Shown here piece after piece: positions 1-7,710 of a DNA stretch of 64,000 nucleotides. How positions within the stretch are numbered: the first letter of the stretch is position 1; each line of letters opens with the position of its first letter. The position numbers were made by a program, and so were the translations under genes. A model generated the notes under the pieces. The model ran no database searches and was not told where the DNA came from. It worked only from the letters and a program-made list of their open reading frames with translations. Source of the DNA: Lysobacter stagni (GTDB lineage Bacteria > Pseudomonadota > Gammaproteobacteria > Xanthomonadales > Xanthomonadaceae); NCBI RefSeq assembly GCF_030053425.1, contig NZ_JASGBI010000002.1:223501-287500 (forward strand). The letters are read 5' to 3'.

Positions 1-1
1 T

Positions 2-403
2 GCCACCACCGCATCGCTGGCGACCGCCCGGCTGACGTCGGTGATCCGCCAGGTCCCCGTGGCGGTCTGCCCCAGCCGGGACGGCCGCCAGTGCCGGCGG
101 GATCTGGCGTGGGAGGATGGCTGGATCGTCTTTCTGGACCGCGCCCGCAAGGGCGCGCCACAGGCGCCAGGCGACGTCCTGGACGTATTTTCGCCGGACC
201 TGCACGGGCTGGCCGCCCGCAGCACCGTGGGGCGCCATTACGTGCGCTTCCGCCCCGACGGATTCAGCTACGGCACGAACTTCACGCTGCGCGTGTGCTC
301 GCGCGATCCGGCGCTGCTGCTGGGCGAAGTCGTCGTGAACAACGGCGGCCGCGCGCGCTCGCGGCGCACGGCGCGCACCGAGCCATGCCCCTACACGCCC
401 TGA
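2..403 (+). CDS. GspH/FimT-like pseudopilin, 3' part (5' end outside the window)
   Basis: The frame is open from the left edge and ends in TGA at 401-403, giving about 133 C-terminal residues. The visible sequence has the pattern of the C-terminal domain of GspH/FimT pseudopilins: an LTSVIRQVPVAVCPS-like stretch followed by a disulfide-type Cys, a W-E-DGWIVF segment, then a RVCSRD segment and a final beta strand. Such proteins are minor pseudopilins that help prime type IV pilus or type II secretion pseudopilus assembly in the inner membrane. The N-terminal prepilin leader and helix that would prove the family are beyond the edge. It is on the opposite strand from the fimT-pilE operon at 708-7572 and is separated from it by a tRNA gene, so it is a second, independently placed pseudopilin gene. 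The family call is by eye and fairly likely; which system it serves is unknown. Confidence 0.6.
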   Translation, partial: ATTASLATARLTSVIRQVPVAVCPSRDGRQCRRDLAWEDGWIVFLDRARKGAPQAPGDVLDVFSPDLHGLAARSTVGRHYVRFRPDGFSYGTNFTLRVCSRDPALLLGEVVVNNGGRARSRRTARTEPCPYTP

Positions 404-417
404 GCGCGCCGGCACGC

Positions 418-445
418 TTGACCCTGTCGCCGGAGGCATTACAAT
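418..445 (+). promoter_or_regulatory. Sigma-70-type promoter of tRNA-Asn
   Basis: TTGACC (418-423) and TACAAT (440-445) are separated by 16 bases and lie 10 bases before the first base of the tRNA. Both hexamers are close to the sigma-70 consensus. This is the best-matching promoter I could read in the window. It starts just after the stop codon of the upstream pseudopilin gene. Confidence 0.6.
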
Positions 446-455
446 GCCGGTCCCC

Positions 456-532
456 GCCCGAATAGCTCAGCCGGTTAGAGCACTTGACTGTTAATCAGGG
501 GGTCGTTGGTTCGAGTCCAACTTCGGGCGCCA
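456..532 (+). tRNA. tRNA-Asn (anticodon GTT), CCA encoded
   Basis: The 77-base sequence folds as a canonical tRNA. The acceptor arm pairs GCCCGAA (456-462) with TTCGGGC (522-528), followed by discriminator G and an encoded CCA at 530-532. The D arm contains AGCTCAGCCGGTTAGAGC, the anticodon loop is CTGTTAA with GTT at 490-492, and the T arm holds GGTTCGAGTCC. It decodes AAC/AAU. It has its own promoter (418-445) and a rho-independent terminator (540-570), so it appears to be a single-gene transcript. tRNA genes are common integration sites, but I see no integrase or duplicated 3' end next to it here. Confidence 0.97.
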
Positions 533-539
533 GAATTTG

Positions 540-570
540 AAAGGGCTGCGAGCGATCGCAGCCCTTTTTC
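540..570 (+). terminator. Rho-independent terminator of tRNA-Asn
   Basis: A perfect 12-bp stem (540-551 with 556-567) with a GCGA tetraloop is followed by a T-rich tail (TTTTTCTTTT). It begins eight bases after the CCA end. Confidence 0.9.
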
Positions 571-646
571 TTTTGCGATCGCGCACCGGGCAAACGGGGC
601 TCATCATCGCCGGCGAGCACCATCTCATCCTTGCGATTTCCTGAAA

Positions 647-678
647 GACAAAGGCCGCGGATAACCGCGGCCTTTGTC
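647..678 (-). terminator. Terminator of the fimT-pilE operon
   Basis: A perfect 14-bp inverted repeat (647-660 and 665-678) has a 4-base loop. It lies 29 bases beyond the pilE stop codon and, read on the minus strand, is followed by TTTC. The T tail is short, but the stem is strong and the position is right for the end of the pilin operon. Confidence 0.7.
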
Positions 679-707
679 GATACCTCACCCGCGGGACGCG
701 CGGGGGT

Positions 708-1133
708 TTACCAGCATTCCGCCACGCTGGTGCCGGTGTTGCTGCTCTTCTTCACGCCCGCCTGGTCGATCGAGATCGTCGCGCACTTGGTGTCGCGTGC
801 GGCCTGCTGGCCCTGCGGCACCGCCTGCACGGTGTAGGCGGTGGCCGTCGTGCCCGAAAGCTGGAACGTATAGAACTGCGCGACGTCCGTCCTGCACTGC
901 AGGCTGGGCAGCGCCGGCGCATTGCCGGAGCCGTCCACGTAACGCAGGTTCGTCGTGTAGAACCGCTCCATGAACTGCGACACCTCCAGCGCGCAGGCGG
1001 CCGCCGCCGCGCGCCGGGTCTTGATCACGTGTCCCTGGTAACTGGGATAGGCGATCGCTGCCAGCACACCGATGATCATGATCACGATCAGCAGTTCGAT
1101 CAGGGTGAAGCCGCGCGTCTTTGCCACGTACAT
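708..1133 (-). CDS. pilE: Type IV pilin / minor pilin PilE
   Basis: This is a prepilin of 141 residues. The leader MYVAKTRG is cut before FTLIELLIV, with the conserved Glu at +5 that docks pilins into the fibre. A single hydrophobic helix (about residues 9-30) is followed by a variable beta domain. The last two Cys (in DTKCATIS and the terminal AECW) can form the C-terminal disulfide loop typical of pilins. I chose the ATG at 1133 over a TTG 15 bases upstream because it gives a normal short leader and because GAGG sits 9 bases before it, overlapping the pilY1 stop codon. It is the last gene of fimT-pilVWXY1E. In Pseudomonas aeruginosa the equivalent PilE is a minor pilin that primes pilus assembly. 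A terminator follows at 647-678. Confidence 0.9.
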   Translation of the reverse strand: MYVAKTRGFTLIELLIVIMIIGVLAAIAYPSYQGHVIKTRRAAAAACALEVSQFMERFYTTNLRYVDGSGNAPALPSLQCRTDVAQFYTFQLSGTTATAYTVQAVPQGQQAARDTKCATISIDQAGVKKSSNTGTSVAECW

Positions 1134-1144
1134 GTGTCTGGTCC

Positions 1145-4100
1145 TCAATCCCGGTTGAAGAGTTCACGCCAGTTCAGGCGTTTGGCCGCGCCTGGCGTCG
1201 GTACCTCGGCTTCCTTGCCGCAGGTGGCGTTGGAGCCGCATGCGTAGACGTTGCTGCCCACGCCATCGCCCTGGCCGACCATGCCGACACCGATGTCGAC
1301 GCCGCCCACGAACTGGTTATTGCCGCCGGTGTGCGTGTTGGTGTTGTCGGTCTGGGTCGGATTGCCCAGCTTGTCGTCGCCCTGGCCGTTGGCATTGACG
1401 TCGATGAAGCCGGTCGTCGTTCCGTTGGCCTGCGGATTGGTGCCGGTGAACATGTCGATGGCGTTGAGGAAACCCTTGCCGCCCATGTCGCAGGCTTCGC
1501 CCGCCGTCGGAATGATGGTGGAGAACCACAGCGCGCGCGAGCGCAGGAACGGCGCGCTCACCACGCGTTCGCCCTTCGCGTAAGGCGTCGGCAGGCCCAG
1601 GTCGAGGTACCAGCCCTTCTTGCCCGTCGACAGCTCCGAGAACTCCTCCCACGAACGCGCCGTGCGGCCCTTCGAATCCGTGCCGGTGTACGGGATCGTG
1701 CGCTTCTCCAAGTCCGAACGACCGGACACGACCGTGCTGTTGTCGATGATCGAGTACATCGTCTGGGTCTGCGGCGTCGCGTTGGTCACGTCGTCGTTGG
1801 TGATGTACTTGCCCGTGCCGAAGGACACGTAGATCTGCGTGGTCTGCGGGTTACGGGCCAGTGCCACCGCCGAGGTGATCGGCTGGCGCACGTCTGACGC
1901 GTCCTTCGCCACGAACATTGGGACGCCGCTGTTGGCGACCGCCCAGTTGCTGGCGACCGTGCTGCTCAGATCGAACTTCCACAGGTTGCCCTGCAGGTCG
2001 CCGGCATACACGTAGTCGGCCTTGCCATCGTTGTTCACGTCGGCCGCGCGGGCTTCGGCCATGCCGTTGCTGCCCGTGGCCCCGGTGTTGATCTTGATGG
2101 TGCTGTTCAGCGTGCCGTTGTCGTTGAGCACGTAGATGAAGAGCACCGAGCTGGCGTTGTCGCTGTCGACGCCGTTACCGACGATGACCAGCGTCTTGTT
2201 GTTGTTGCCCTGGCGCACCAGCGGCGCACCCAGCACGTAGCCCATGTCCGCGTCCGCCACCGTGGCGGTGGAGCTGGAGAAGGTCTTGTCCCACAGCACG
2301 TCGGTCGCGCTGAAGGAGCCCGGGGTGGTGACGTCGAGGGCGAACACGCCGCGTCCACCGCGACCCAGCGAAGCGGCCAGGATGTTCTTGTTCTTGCCCT
2401 GCTCCGGCGTGGTGACGTCGATGCCGCCGTCCACGAAGAACTTGTGGGAGTAGTCCGGATCGCTCAGGCTCGCCAGGGCCGCGAAGTCGATGCCCGCCGG
2501 AACGTACGAGAACCGCACCGCGCCGGTGCCGGCGTTGATGCTGTGGAGCATGCCGTCGTTGGCGCCGATGAACAGCGTATCGGTGGCCTTCACGTAGAAC
2601 GGCGAGGAGTTGACGATGTCACCGATGCGCGAGGCGCGGTTGCGCAGCTTGCCGCCGTTGCTCTTCTCGAGTGCCGCGCTGCCCTTGATGTAACTGGCGT
2701 TGTTGGCAGCCGATACCTGTGCGAGACCGGTCGAGCGTCCCAGCAGCGACACCTGCGTCTGCGGCAACGATGCGTCGGACGTCGGGAAGGTCGCGCCGGC
2801 GGTACCGTCAAAGGTGTAGACGCCGCGGTTGGTGAACGCCGTCGCATTGGCGGCCGCGTAGGTCTTGACGCTCCAGGATTCGGTCGATGCGATCGTGCCG
2901 CCGACCAGGCTGAAGGCCTGCACGTCGCCCGACCACTCACCGGAGAAGTACGTCGCCTGGAACAGCTTGGAACCGGCGTTGAGCGTGGCACCGTTGGTGG
3001 ACACGTTCGAACCCGAAGACTGGCGGCGCTGGATCGAGGCCAGCGTGGCCGTCAGCGCGTCGGAGAACGCCTTCGGGTTCGTTGCCGCAACGAAGCTGCC
3101 GTGGCCGTTGACCGCTGCGTGCCACAGGTCGTCGATGCGGCGGTTGGACTCGTTATCCCAGGAATTGTTGGTGTTGGTAGCGGTTTTCCAGGGATTCGGC
3201 CAGGCCTTGGAGCCCGCCTCGATCAACGGCAGGTCGCTGGCCGGGTTCAAGGTGCCCTGCAGGCCGATGGAAATGCCGAAGGTGGACATGTGCTGCCAGA
3301 AGCCCGGGTTCTGGTCGGACGTGGGCACGTTGTTGGCCAGGTCCGTACGCAGATCGCGCTTCCAGTAATTCATCGCGACGTCGGCGAGCGTGTCGGTCGC
3401 GGAGTCCTTGAAACGGGTGGTCGCGGCGTAGGTGTACGAGTCCGTGCCGTTGGCTGCCACGATCCTCGTTCCCGCCGTGTTGTCGGTGTTGCCGATCACG
3501 GTCGAGCCCGGCGCGTTGCTGAAGCCGCCGTCGTCGTCGTTCCAGTAGCCGTCGGTGGTCAGGATGGCGTAGCTCTGGCGGCAGCTGAGCTGGCTGGCGG
3601 CGGTGCTTTCCGGACCCCACGGACCGGACGCACCGGTCTGGGTCTCGTAGTAGTCGCCCGCGCGCTTGAGCGCGCCGTGCAGCGGCGTGCCGCTATTGGC
3701 GTTGGCGCGCTGCAGGTAGCCGAACCAGTCGGACTTGTTGGCGCCCTTGAACAGGCCGTTATCCGTGCCGACCGGGATCTGATAGGCCGGCAGGTCGCCG
3801 GACACCGAGGTGCTGCCATTGCGGTTCCAGATGGAGTCGAAACCCACGCGGAACTTCGTACCCAGCGAAGCGAAGGCCTCGCTCGCGCCGGCCTTGGCCG
3901 TCTTGGAGCGGGTGCGGTGGTACGAATACCAGATCGCGTAGTTGGTGAGTTCGTCGGCCTGGCTGCGCCCCGTCGGCGTGGCGTCCTCGCCGGTCACCGT
4001 GTAGGCCACCGTGTCGACTCTGCCGACGTCGTTGTTCCTGCCGCTGGGCGCGGTCAGGCGCGCGGTGTAATTGCCCTGGGCCGGATCCAGGATCGTGCAG

Positions 4101-4834
4101 GACTCGGTGTTGCCGTTGGAGCTGTTGCTTGTGCACAGCGTGACGCCGCTGCTGTTGAGGATGGACAGCGTGACGTTGCCGCTGCCGCCCGACGTGTTGA
4201 CCTGCAGCTGGCGCACGCCGGAGCCGAGGCTGAGGGAGAAATCGCGGTTATTGCCGGCGCTGATGTCGCGGTTGTTGTCGTTGAGGATGCGCGTGCTGGC
4301 ACCCTTGTACACGTGCAGGACGCCGTTGATTTTGCCGATCGTGTAACGGTCGAAGTTGGCCGAGTTGGTGTAATCGGTGACGTTCGCCTTGGGCACGTAG
4401 AACTCGTGCACGTCGTTGCTGACGTCGCTGAGGGCGTCGATCAGCGAGGTGCTGGCGTACGCGCTGGTCAGGCTGGTACCGGCGGTGAAGCGCGTGCCAT
4501 CGGCCTGCATCCACGGCTTGTACTCCGTGCGCGGGTCGTAATACAGCGAGTTGTGGATGTAGGTCTTCAGACCGATCTGGTCGGGACTGGTCTTGGCGGC
4601 GATCGTGTTCGCATCGGCAGCGACCGCGCCGGGCATGAAGTCCCATGCCATCGAGCCGGAGTCGTCGAGGATGAACAGGATGTTCGGTGGCGCCGAGCCG
4701 CTGCCGGTCTGCAGCGGGAAGTCGGGGAAGCTGGTCGTGGCGTGGACCGGAAGGGCCAGCGTCGTCGCCAGGCATGCCAGCAGCGCCGCGCGCAGCGGGG
4801 CCATCCGGTTCGGAATGGATTTGTGGAGGGTCAT
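1145..4834 (-). CDS. pilY1: Type IV pilus tip/assembly protein PilY1
   Basis: The protein has 1229 residues and a Sec signal peptide cut after about residue 32 (PVHA). Just after it lies a von Willebrand A-like start with a MIDAS motif, DDSGSM at residues 57-62. The C-terminal half is the PilY1 beta-propeller domain, with a calcium-loop motif DVNNDGKADYVYAGD starting at residue 932. The Pseudomonas and Neisseria (PilC) relatives sit at the pilus tip, mediate adhesion and mechanosensing, and oppose PilT-driven retraction; the calcium site controls this. The ATG at 4834 has AAGGA eight bases upstream and directly precedes the signal peptide; the frame stays open further upstream but that part is not pilin-like. 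Gaps to pilX and pilE are 11 bases each, so the genes are co-transcribed. Length and domain order are normal for the family. Confidence 0.95.
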   Translation of the reverse strand: MTLHKSIPNRMAPLRAALLACLATTLALPVHATTSFPDFPLQTGSGSAPPNILFILDDSGSMAWDFMPGAVAADANTIAAKTSPDQIGLKTYIHNSLYYDPRTEYKPWMQADGTRFTAGTSLTSAYASTSLIDALSDVSNDVHEFYVPKANVTDYTNSANFDRYTIGKINGVLHVYKGASTRILNDNNRDISAGNNRDFSLSLGSGVRQLQVNTSGGSGNVTLSILNSSGVTLCTSNSSNGNTESCTILDPAQGNYTARLTAPSGRNNDVGRVDTVAYTVTGEDATPTGRSQADELTNYAIWYSYHRTRSKTAKAGASEAFASLGTKFRVGFDSIWNRNGSTSVSGDLPAYQIPVGTDNGLFKGANKSDWFGYLQRANANSGTPLHGALKRAGDYYETQTGASGPWGPESTAASQLSCRQSYAILTTDGYWNDDDGGFSNAPGSTVIGNTDNTAGTRIVAANGTDSYTYAATTRFKDSATDTLADVAMNYWKRDLRTDLANNVPTSDQNPGFWQHMSTFGISIGLQGTLNPASDLPLIEAGSKAWPNPWKTATNTNNSWDNESNRRIDDLWHAAVNGHGSFVAATNPKAFSDALTATLASIQRRQSSGSNVSTNGATLNAGSKLFQATYFSGEWSGDVQAFSLVGGTIASTESWSVKTYAAANATAFTNRGVYTFDGTAGATFPTSDASLPQTQVSLLGRSTGLAQVSAANNASYIKGSAALEKSNGGKLRNRASRIGDIVNSSPFYVKATDTLFIGANDGMLHSINAGTGAVRFSYVPAGIDFAALASLSDPDYSHKFFVDGGIDVTTPEQGKNKNILAASLGRGGRGVFALDVTTPGSFSATDVLWDKTFSSSTATVADADMGYVLGAPLVRQGNNNKTLVIVGNGVDSDNASSVLFIYVLNDNGTLNSTIKINTGATGSNGMAEARAADVNNDGKADYVYAGDLQGNLWKFDLSSTVASNWAVANSGVPMFVAKDASDVRQPITSAVALARNPQTTQIYVSFGTGKYITNDDVTNATPQTQTMYSIIDNSTVVSGRSDLEKRTIPYTGTDSKGRTARSWEEFSELSTGKKGWYLDLGLPTPYAKGERVVSAPFLRSRALWFSTIIPTAGEACDMGGKGFLNAIDMFTGTNPQANGTTTGFIDVNANGQGDDKLGNPTQTDNTNTHTGGNNQFVGGVDIGVGMVGQGDGVGSNVYACGSNATCGKEAEVPTPGAAKRLNWRELFNRD

Positions 4835-4845
4835 CTGCGCGTTCC

Positions 4846-5376
4846 TTATTGAACTTCGTACAGTGACTGCAACAGCACTTCGGCGCCGTTGGACGCGCGG
4901 CTGTGCACGGTGATCCGGTAGACCTGCATCTGCGAGGTGCACTCGTCAGCGGACATGTCCAGGTTGTTGGTGCAGGAACTCGACACGCCGCGGCCGAAGT
5001 CTTCGACGACGAACTGCGGGCGGATGTCGTTGGTGGCCGCCGCGGCCAGACGCCAGCCGCCGGCGGTGTCCCAGAAATCGTCGGCTTCCCAGGCCGCGGC
5101 CTGGCCCGAGGCCGCGCGTGCGCAGGCGCCATTGGAGCAGCCCGATGACGGCAACCCCGGCTTGCCCGACGCGACGCCCTCGGCTTCGCGCAGGCCGGCT
5201 TCGGCGGCCTGGAAGGCCATTGCGCGCGTAACGGTGTTGGCCGCCATGCGTTCCTGCAGGATCGTGCCGCGCATCGACGCCAGGCCCAGCAGGGTGACGA
5301 TCAGCAGGAGCAGCAGCACCACCACCAGGGCGGCGCCGCGCTGCTGCGCGGGACGGGGCGGCTGGATGTTCCTCAT
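4846..5376 (-). CDS. pilX: Minor pilin PilX
   Basis: A 176-residue pseudopilin with leader MRNIQPPRPAQQRG followed by AALVVVLLLLLIVTLL. It lacks the Glu at +5 seen in the other pilins, as is usual for PilX and for the GspK-like pseudopilins placed at the fibre tip, where no pilin sits above them. After the helix come an AAEAGLREAE segment and a Cys-containing globular domain. The ATG at 5376 has GAGGA eight bases upstream. It lies 11 bases after pilW and 11 bases before pilY1. PilX is expected to join PilV, PilW and FimT/FimU in the inner-membrane priming complex that recruits PilY1 to the pilus tip. Confidence 0.9.
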   Translation of the reverse strand: MRNIQPPRPAQQRGAALVVVLLLLLIVTLLGLASMRGTILQERMAANTVTRAMAFQAAEAGLREAEGVASGKPGLPSSGCSNGACARAASGQAAAWEADDFWDTAGGWRLAAAATNDIRPQFVVEDFGRGVSSSCTNNLDMSADECTSQMQVYRITVHSRASNGAEVLLQSLYEVQ

Positions 5377-5387
5377 GACTGCGTTCC

Positions 5388-6503
5388 TCACAGCACGCCC
5401 TCCCGGTTGCGCACGGCCACGACATGGGTCAACTGGCGCGTCAGCACGTTGCCGTCGGTGCCCTGGATGTTGCGGCCGGTCATTCCGCCGGCGGTGCCGT
5501 CGACGGTCAGGGTGAGCCGGACCGCATTGACCTGACGCCAGTTGGCCACGCCGGTGCCGGCGTCGACGTAGGCTGTCGAACCATTGGAGCGGTACTGCAG
5601 CTGCATGTTGTTGACGCCTTCGGCGACTTCGACCGGCTGTTCGAGCTGCGAGGGAGTACCGGTTGCGTCGGTGCTGGTGAGCCGCACGCGGTACAGCGAG
5701 CGACCACCGCGGGCGTTGTTGCCGACGTACCAGCGCACCGTCACCACCTTCGCCACCAGTGCGGGCGCGTCGCTGGACGGCACGCACTTCACGTCGGGCG
5801 CCGTGCCGGTGGGCACCAGCAGGCAGCTGCCGGTGGTGGGCGTGGTCGTGCAGCCAGCCGGTTCGTCCGGCACCAGCCAGCTCACGCAGTTGCCGGGCGC
5901 GCTTCCGCCGGTCGCGTGCTGCAGGTCGTTACCGCTGATGCCGCTGATCTGGAAGATGTAGGCGCGCGAGGTGTTGCACGCCACGACGATGTCGTTGGCG
6001 GCGAAGCCCGTGACGCTGCCCATCGTGATGGCATTGACCGGCAACAGCTGCTGCGTGACCGAGGCCTGGTTCTCGTTGGCCAGCTGGACGTCGACGGCAT
6101 CGGTGCCTGTCACGCGCTGCGCGGCGGCGGTGCCCGTCGTCGTGCCGGGTGCGGCCACGTTGCCTTCGTAGCCCAGCATGCCGTTGTCGAACTGCGTCCA
6201 CCACGCGGTGTTGCGGCTGGTGAGCAGGTTGACGATGGTGGCGCTGGCGCCGCACGGAATGCCGCCGGCCTCACGCAGGTCGCGGCTCATGATCTCGAAC
6301 GAGACGCGGCTGTTTTCCTGGATGCGGTTGAGCGTTTCGGTGGAGGCGTAGATGCGCTGGTTGGACAGGAACAGTCCACCCGCGGCCGCCACCACCAGCA
6401 GACCGAGGATCAGCGAGATCATCAGTTCGATGAGCGAGAAACCGCGCGCGCCACGTGCGCCCACGACTCCCCGGATGGCCTTGTTGCGTCGCATGGAGGT
6501 CAT
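5388..6503 (-). CDS. pilW: Minor pilin PilW
   Basis: A 371-residue prepilin. The 21-residue basic leader ends in RGARG, and the mature chain begins FSLIELMISL with Glu at +5. The hydrophobic helix is followed by QRIYASTETLNRIQENSRVSF, a stretch typical of PilW/GspJ-like proteins, and a long beta-rich domain with several Cys. It starts three bases after the pilV stop codon. A second in-frame ATG at 6494 would shorten the leader, and neither site has a strong ribosome-binding site, so translation may be coupled to pilV. Its role is as a core minor pilin of the pilus-priming complex. Length and order agree with Pseudomonas PilW, although the protein is somewhat longer than the Pseudomonas one. 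Confidence 0.9.
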   Translation of the reverse strand: MTSMRRNKAIRGVVGARGARGFSLIELMISLILGLLVVAAAGGLFLSNQRIYASTETLNRIQENSRVSFEIMSRDLREAGGIPCGASATIVNLLTSRNTAWWTQFDNGMLGYEGNVAAPGTTTGTAAAQRVTGTDAVDVQLANENQASVTQQLLPVNAITMGSVTGFAANDIVVACNTSRAYIFQISGISGNDLQHATGGSAPGNCVSWLVPDEPAGCTTTPTTGSCLLVPTGTAPDVKCVPSSDAPALVAKVVTVRWYVGNNARGGRSLYRVRLTSTDATGTPSQLEQPVEVAEGVNNMQLQYRSNGSTAYVDAGTGVANWRQVNAVRLTLTVDGTAGGMTGRNIQGTDGNVLTRQLTHVVAVRNREGVL

Positions 6504-6506
6504 GTC

Positions 6507-6986
6507 TCAGAGCCTGCTGTTGATTTCGAACTTCTCTTCGGCCGAACCGCCGGCCGCGCGGCTGTCGTTCCACTGGACGCCCACCACGCACGAGCTGGTG
6601 GACTGGTCGCAGTCGATGCGGCCGCAGGCGTCGCCGCCCATCGCGCCCTGCAGGCCGGCCAGCCAGCCGTTGAAGACGGAGTAGTCGTTGGTGTCGCCTT
6701 CCGCCGCGGTCTGTGCGGCGCAGACGAAGCCCGGCACGTCGTACCTGCCGGCAAGCGCGTTGGCGCGGTCCAGGCGGAGCGTGTCGTAGGCGCTGTAGAT
6801 GTGGATCACCGCCTGCGAGCGGCCGGCGGAGCTGTTGCTGTTCTTCAGCGTGATCGCCTGCAGGGCCGCGATGCCCAGCATGCCGATGGCCATGACCAGC
6901 ACCGCGATCAGGACCTCGAGCAGGCTCGAGCCTTTCTGGCGGGCGGGGGAACGCGGAACGCGCTGGATGTGCATGGGCTTCCTCAT
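6507..6986 (-). CDS. pilV: Minor pilin PilV
   Basis: A 159-residue prepilin. The leader ends in ARQKG and the mature chain begins SSLLEVLIAVLVMAIGML, with Glu at +5 and the PilV/GspI-type helix. The globular part contains CGRIDCDQSTSSC, a Cys-rich turn likely to be disulfide bonded. The ATG at 6986 begins one base after the fimT stop (TGAcATG), so it is probably translationally coupled. A second ATG at 6974 has AGGA five bases before it and is an equally reasonable start. It belongs to the priming complex with FimT, PilW and PilX. Confidence 0.88.
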   Translation of the reverse strand: MRKPMHIQRVPRSPARQKGSSLLEVLIAVLVMAIGMLGIAALQAITLKNSNSSAGRSQAVIHIYSAYDTLRLDRANALAGRYDVPGFVCAAQTAAEGDTNDYSVFNGWLAGLQGAMGGDACGRIDCDQSTSSCVVGVQWNDSRAAGGSAEEKFEINSRL

Positions 6987-6987
6987 G

Positions 6988-7572
6988 TCAGTTCGCCGGC
7001 GCGGTGCACGAAGCGGTGCCGTTGCGCGACGCCACGCCGATACGGCCCACGGACACCGATACGTCGCGGGTGTTCTCGGCAGCCGGCACCTTGGTCGAGC
7101 ACAGACCGATCGCGCCCGTGCGCGCGCCGGCATTGCCCACCCGGGCGAAGCCGTCGGCGCTGAACGCGATGCGGTTGTTGGTGGCGACGTTGGTGCTGCT
7201 GGTGACCGTGAGCTCGCCGGTCGTGACCTGGATGGCGCGGATCAGCTCCTCGCCACTGTCCACCGAGCCGTCGGCGTCGTTGTCGGCGAAGATGATCAGG
7301 TTCGCCCAGTTGCTACCGGAGCACGAAGCGTTGTCCGTACTCGGGCAGACGACCACGCGACCGTTCCGGCGCACGGCCTCGGATTTCGCGATCTGCATGC
7401 CCGCCACCAGCTCGTTGGCGGAAGCGCTCAGCTTGTTGCGGTTGATCATGCTGGTGAAGCTGGGCACCGCGATGGCCATGACAATGCCCAGCACGACCAG
7501 CACGACCAGCAGCTCGACCAGTGAAAAGCCGCGATTGGCGGCCTGTTTGTTGCATTCATGCAGGCGCAGCAT
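6988..7572 (-). CDS. fimT: Minor pseudopilin FimT/FimU (GspH family), first gene of the pilin operon
   Basis: A 194-residue prepilin. The leader MLRLHECNKQAANRG is followed by FSLVELLVVLVVLGIVM, with Glu at +5. The GspH-type C-terminal domain contains RRNGRVVVCPS and a late Cys pair (GLCST, ASCTAPAN). FimT/FimU joins the other minor pilins to the major fibre in Pseudomonas-type systems. I chose the ATG at 7572 because the leader length is normal; the long open stretch upstream (to 7710) is intergenic DNA with inverted repeats. FimT heads the operon, so the promoter should lie between 7573 and 7710, shared back to back with the sensor kinase gene. Confidence 0.88.
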   Translation of the reverse strand: MLRLHECNKQAANRGFSLVELLVVLVVLGIVMAIAVPSFTSMINRNKLSASANELVAGMQIAKSEAVRRNGRVVVCPSTDNASCSGSNWANLIIFADNDADGSVDSGEELIRAIQVTTGELTVTSSTNVATNNRIAFSADGFARVGNAGARTGAIGLCSTKVPAAENTRDVSVSVGRIGVASRNGTASCTAPAN

Positions 7573-7614
7573 GCGTCCCCGCCCCAGAGTGTCCCCAGCG
7601 ATACGGTAGGGGTT

Positions 7615-7678
7615 GGTCCGGGTCGACGCCACCCGGGACCGATGGGTGGGCGGGATCAATGCATGAACGGTCCCGCCC
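7615..7678. promoter_or_regulatory. Divergent control region between fimT operon and sensor kinase, with inverted repeats
   Basis: Between the two divergent starts lie an imperfect inverted repeat (about 7615-7640, GGTCCGGGT against ACCCGGGACC) and a perfect 8-bp one (GGGCGGGA 7648-7655, TCCCGCCC 7671-7678). Read on the minus strand, 7671-7665 is ACCGTTC, the first seven bases of the ACCGTTCGTC box bound by Pseudomonas AlgR. A seven-base match can occur by chance. No convincing -35/-10 pair was found by eye. Confidence 0.35.
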
Positions 7679-7710
7679 CTACCCGTTCTGGGACAGGCAT
7701 CATTACGCAC

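Noticed and set aside
456..532. tRNA-Asn considered as an integration site of a mobile element
   Set aside because: No integrase, no duplicated tRNA 3' end and no foreign-looking genes were seen beside it.
2444..4852. Long plus-strand open frame (about 800 codons) opposite pilY1
   Set aside because: Its translation is Arg/Val/Ala-rich and repetitive, with no domain or start signal, and it lies wholly opposite a well-supported gene. High GC makes such antisense frames common.
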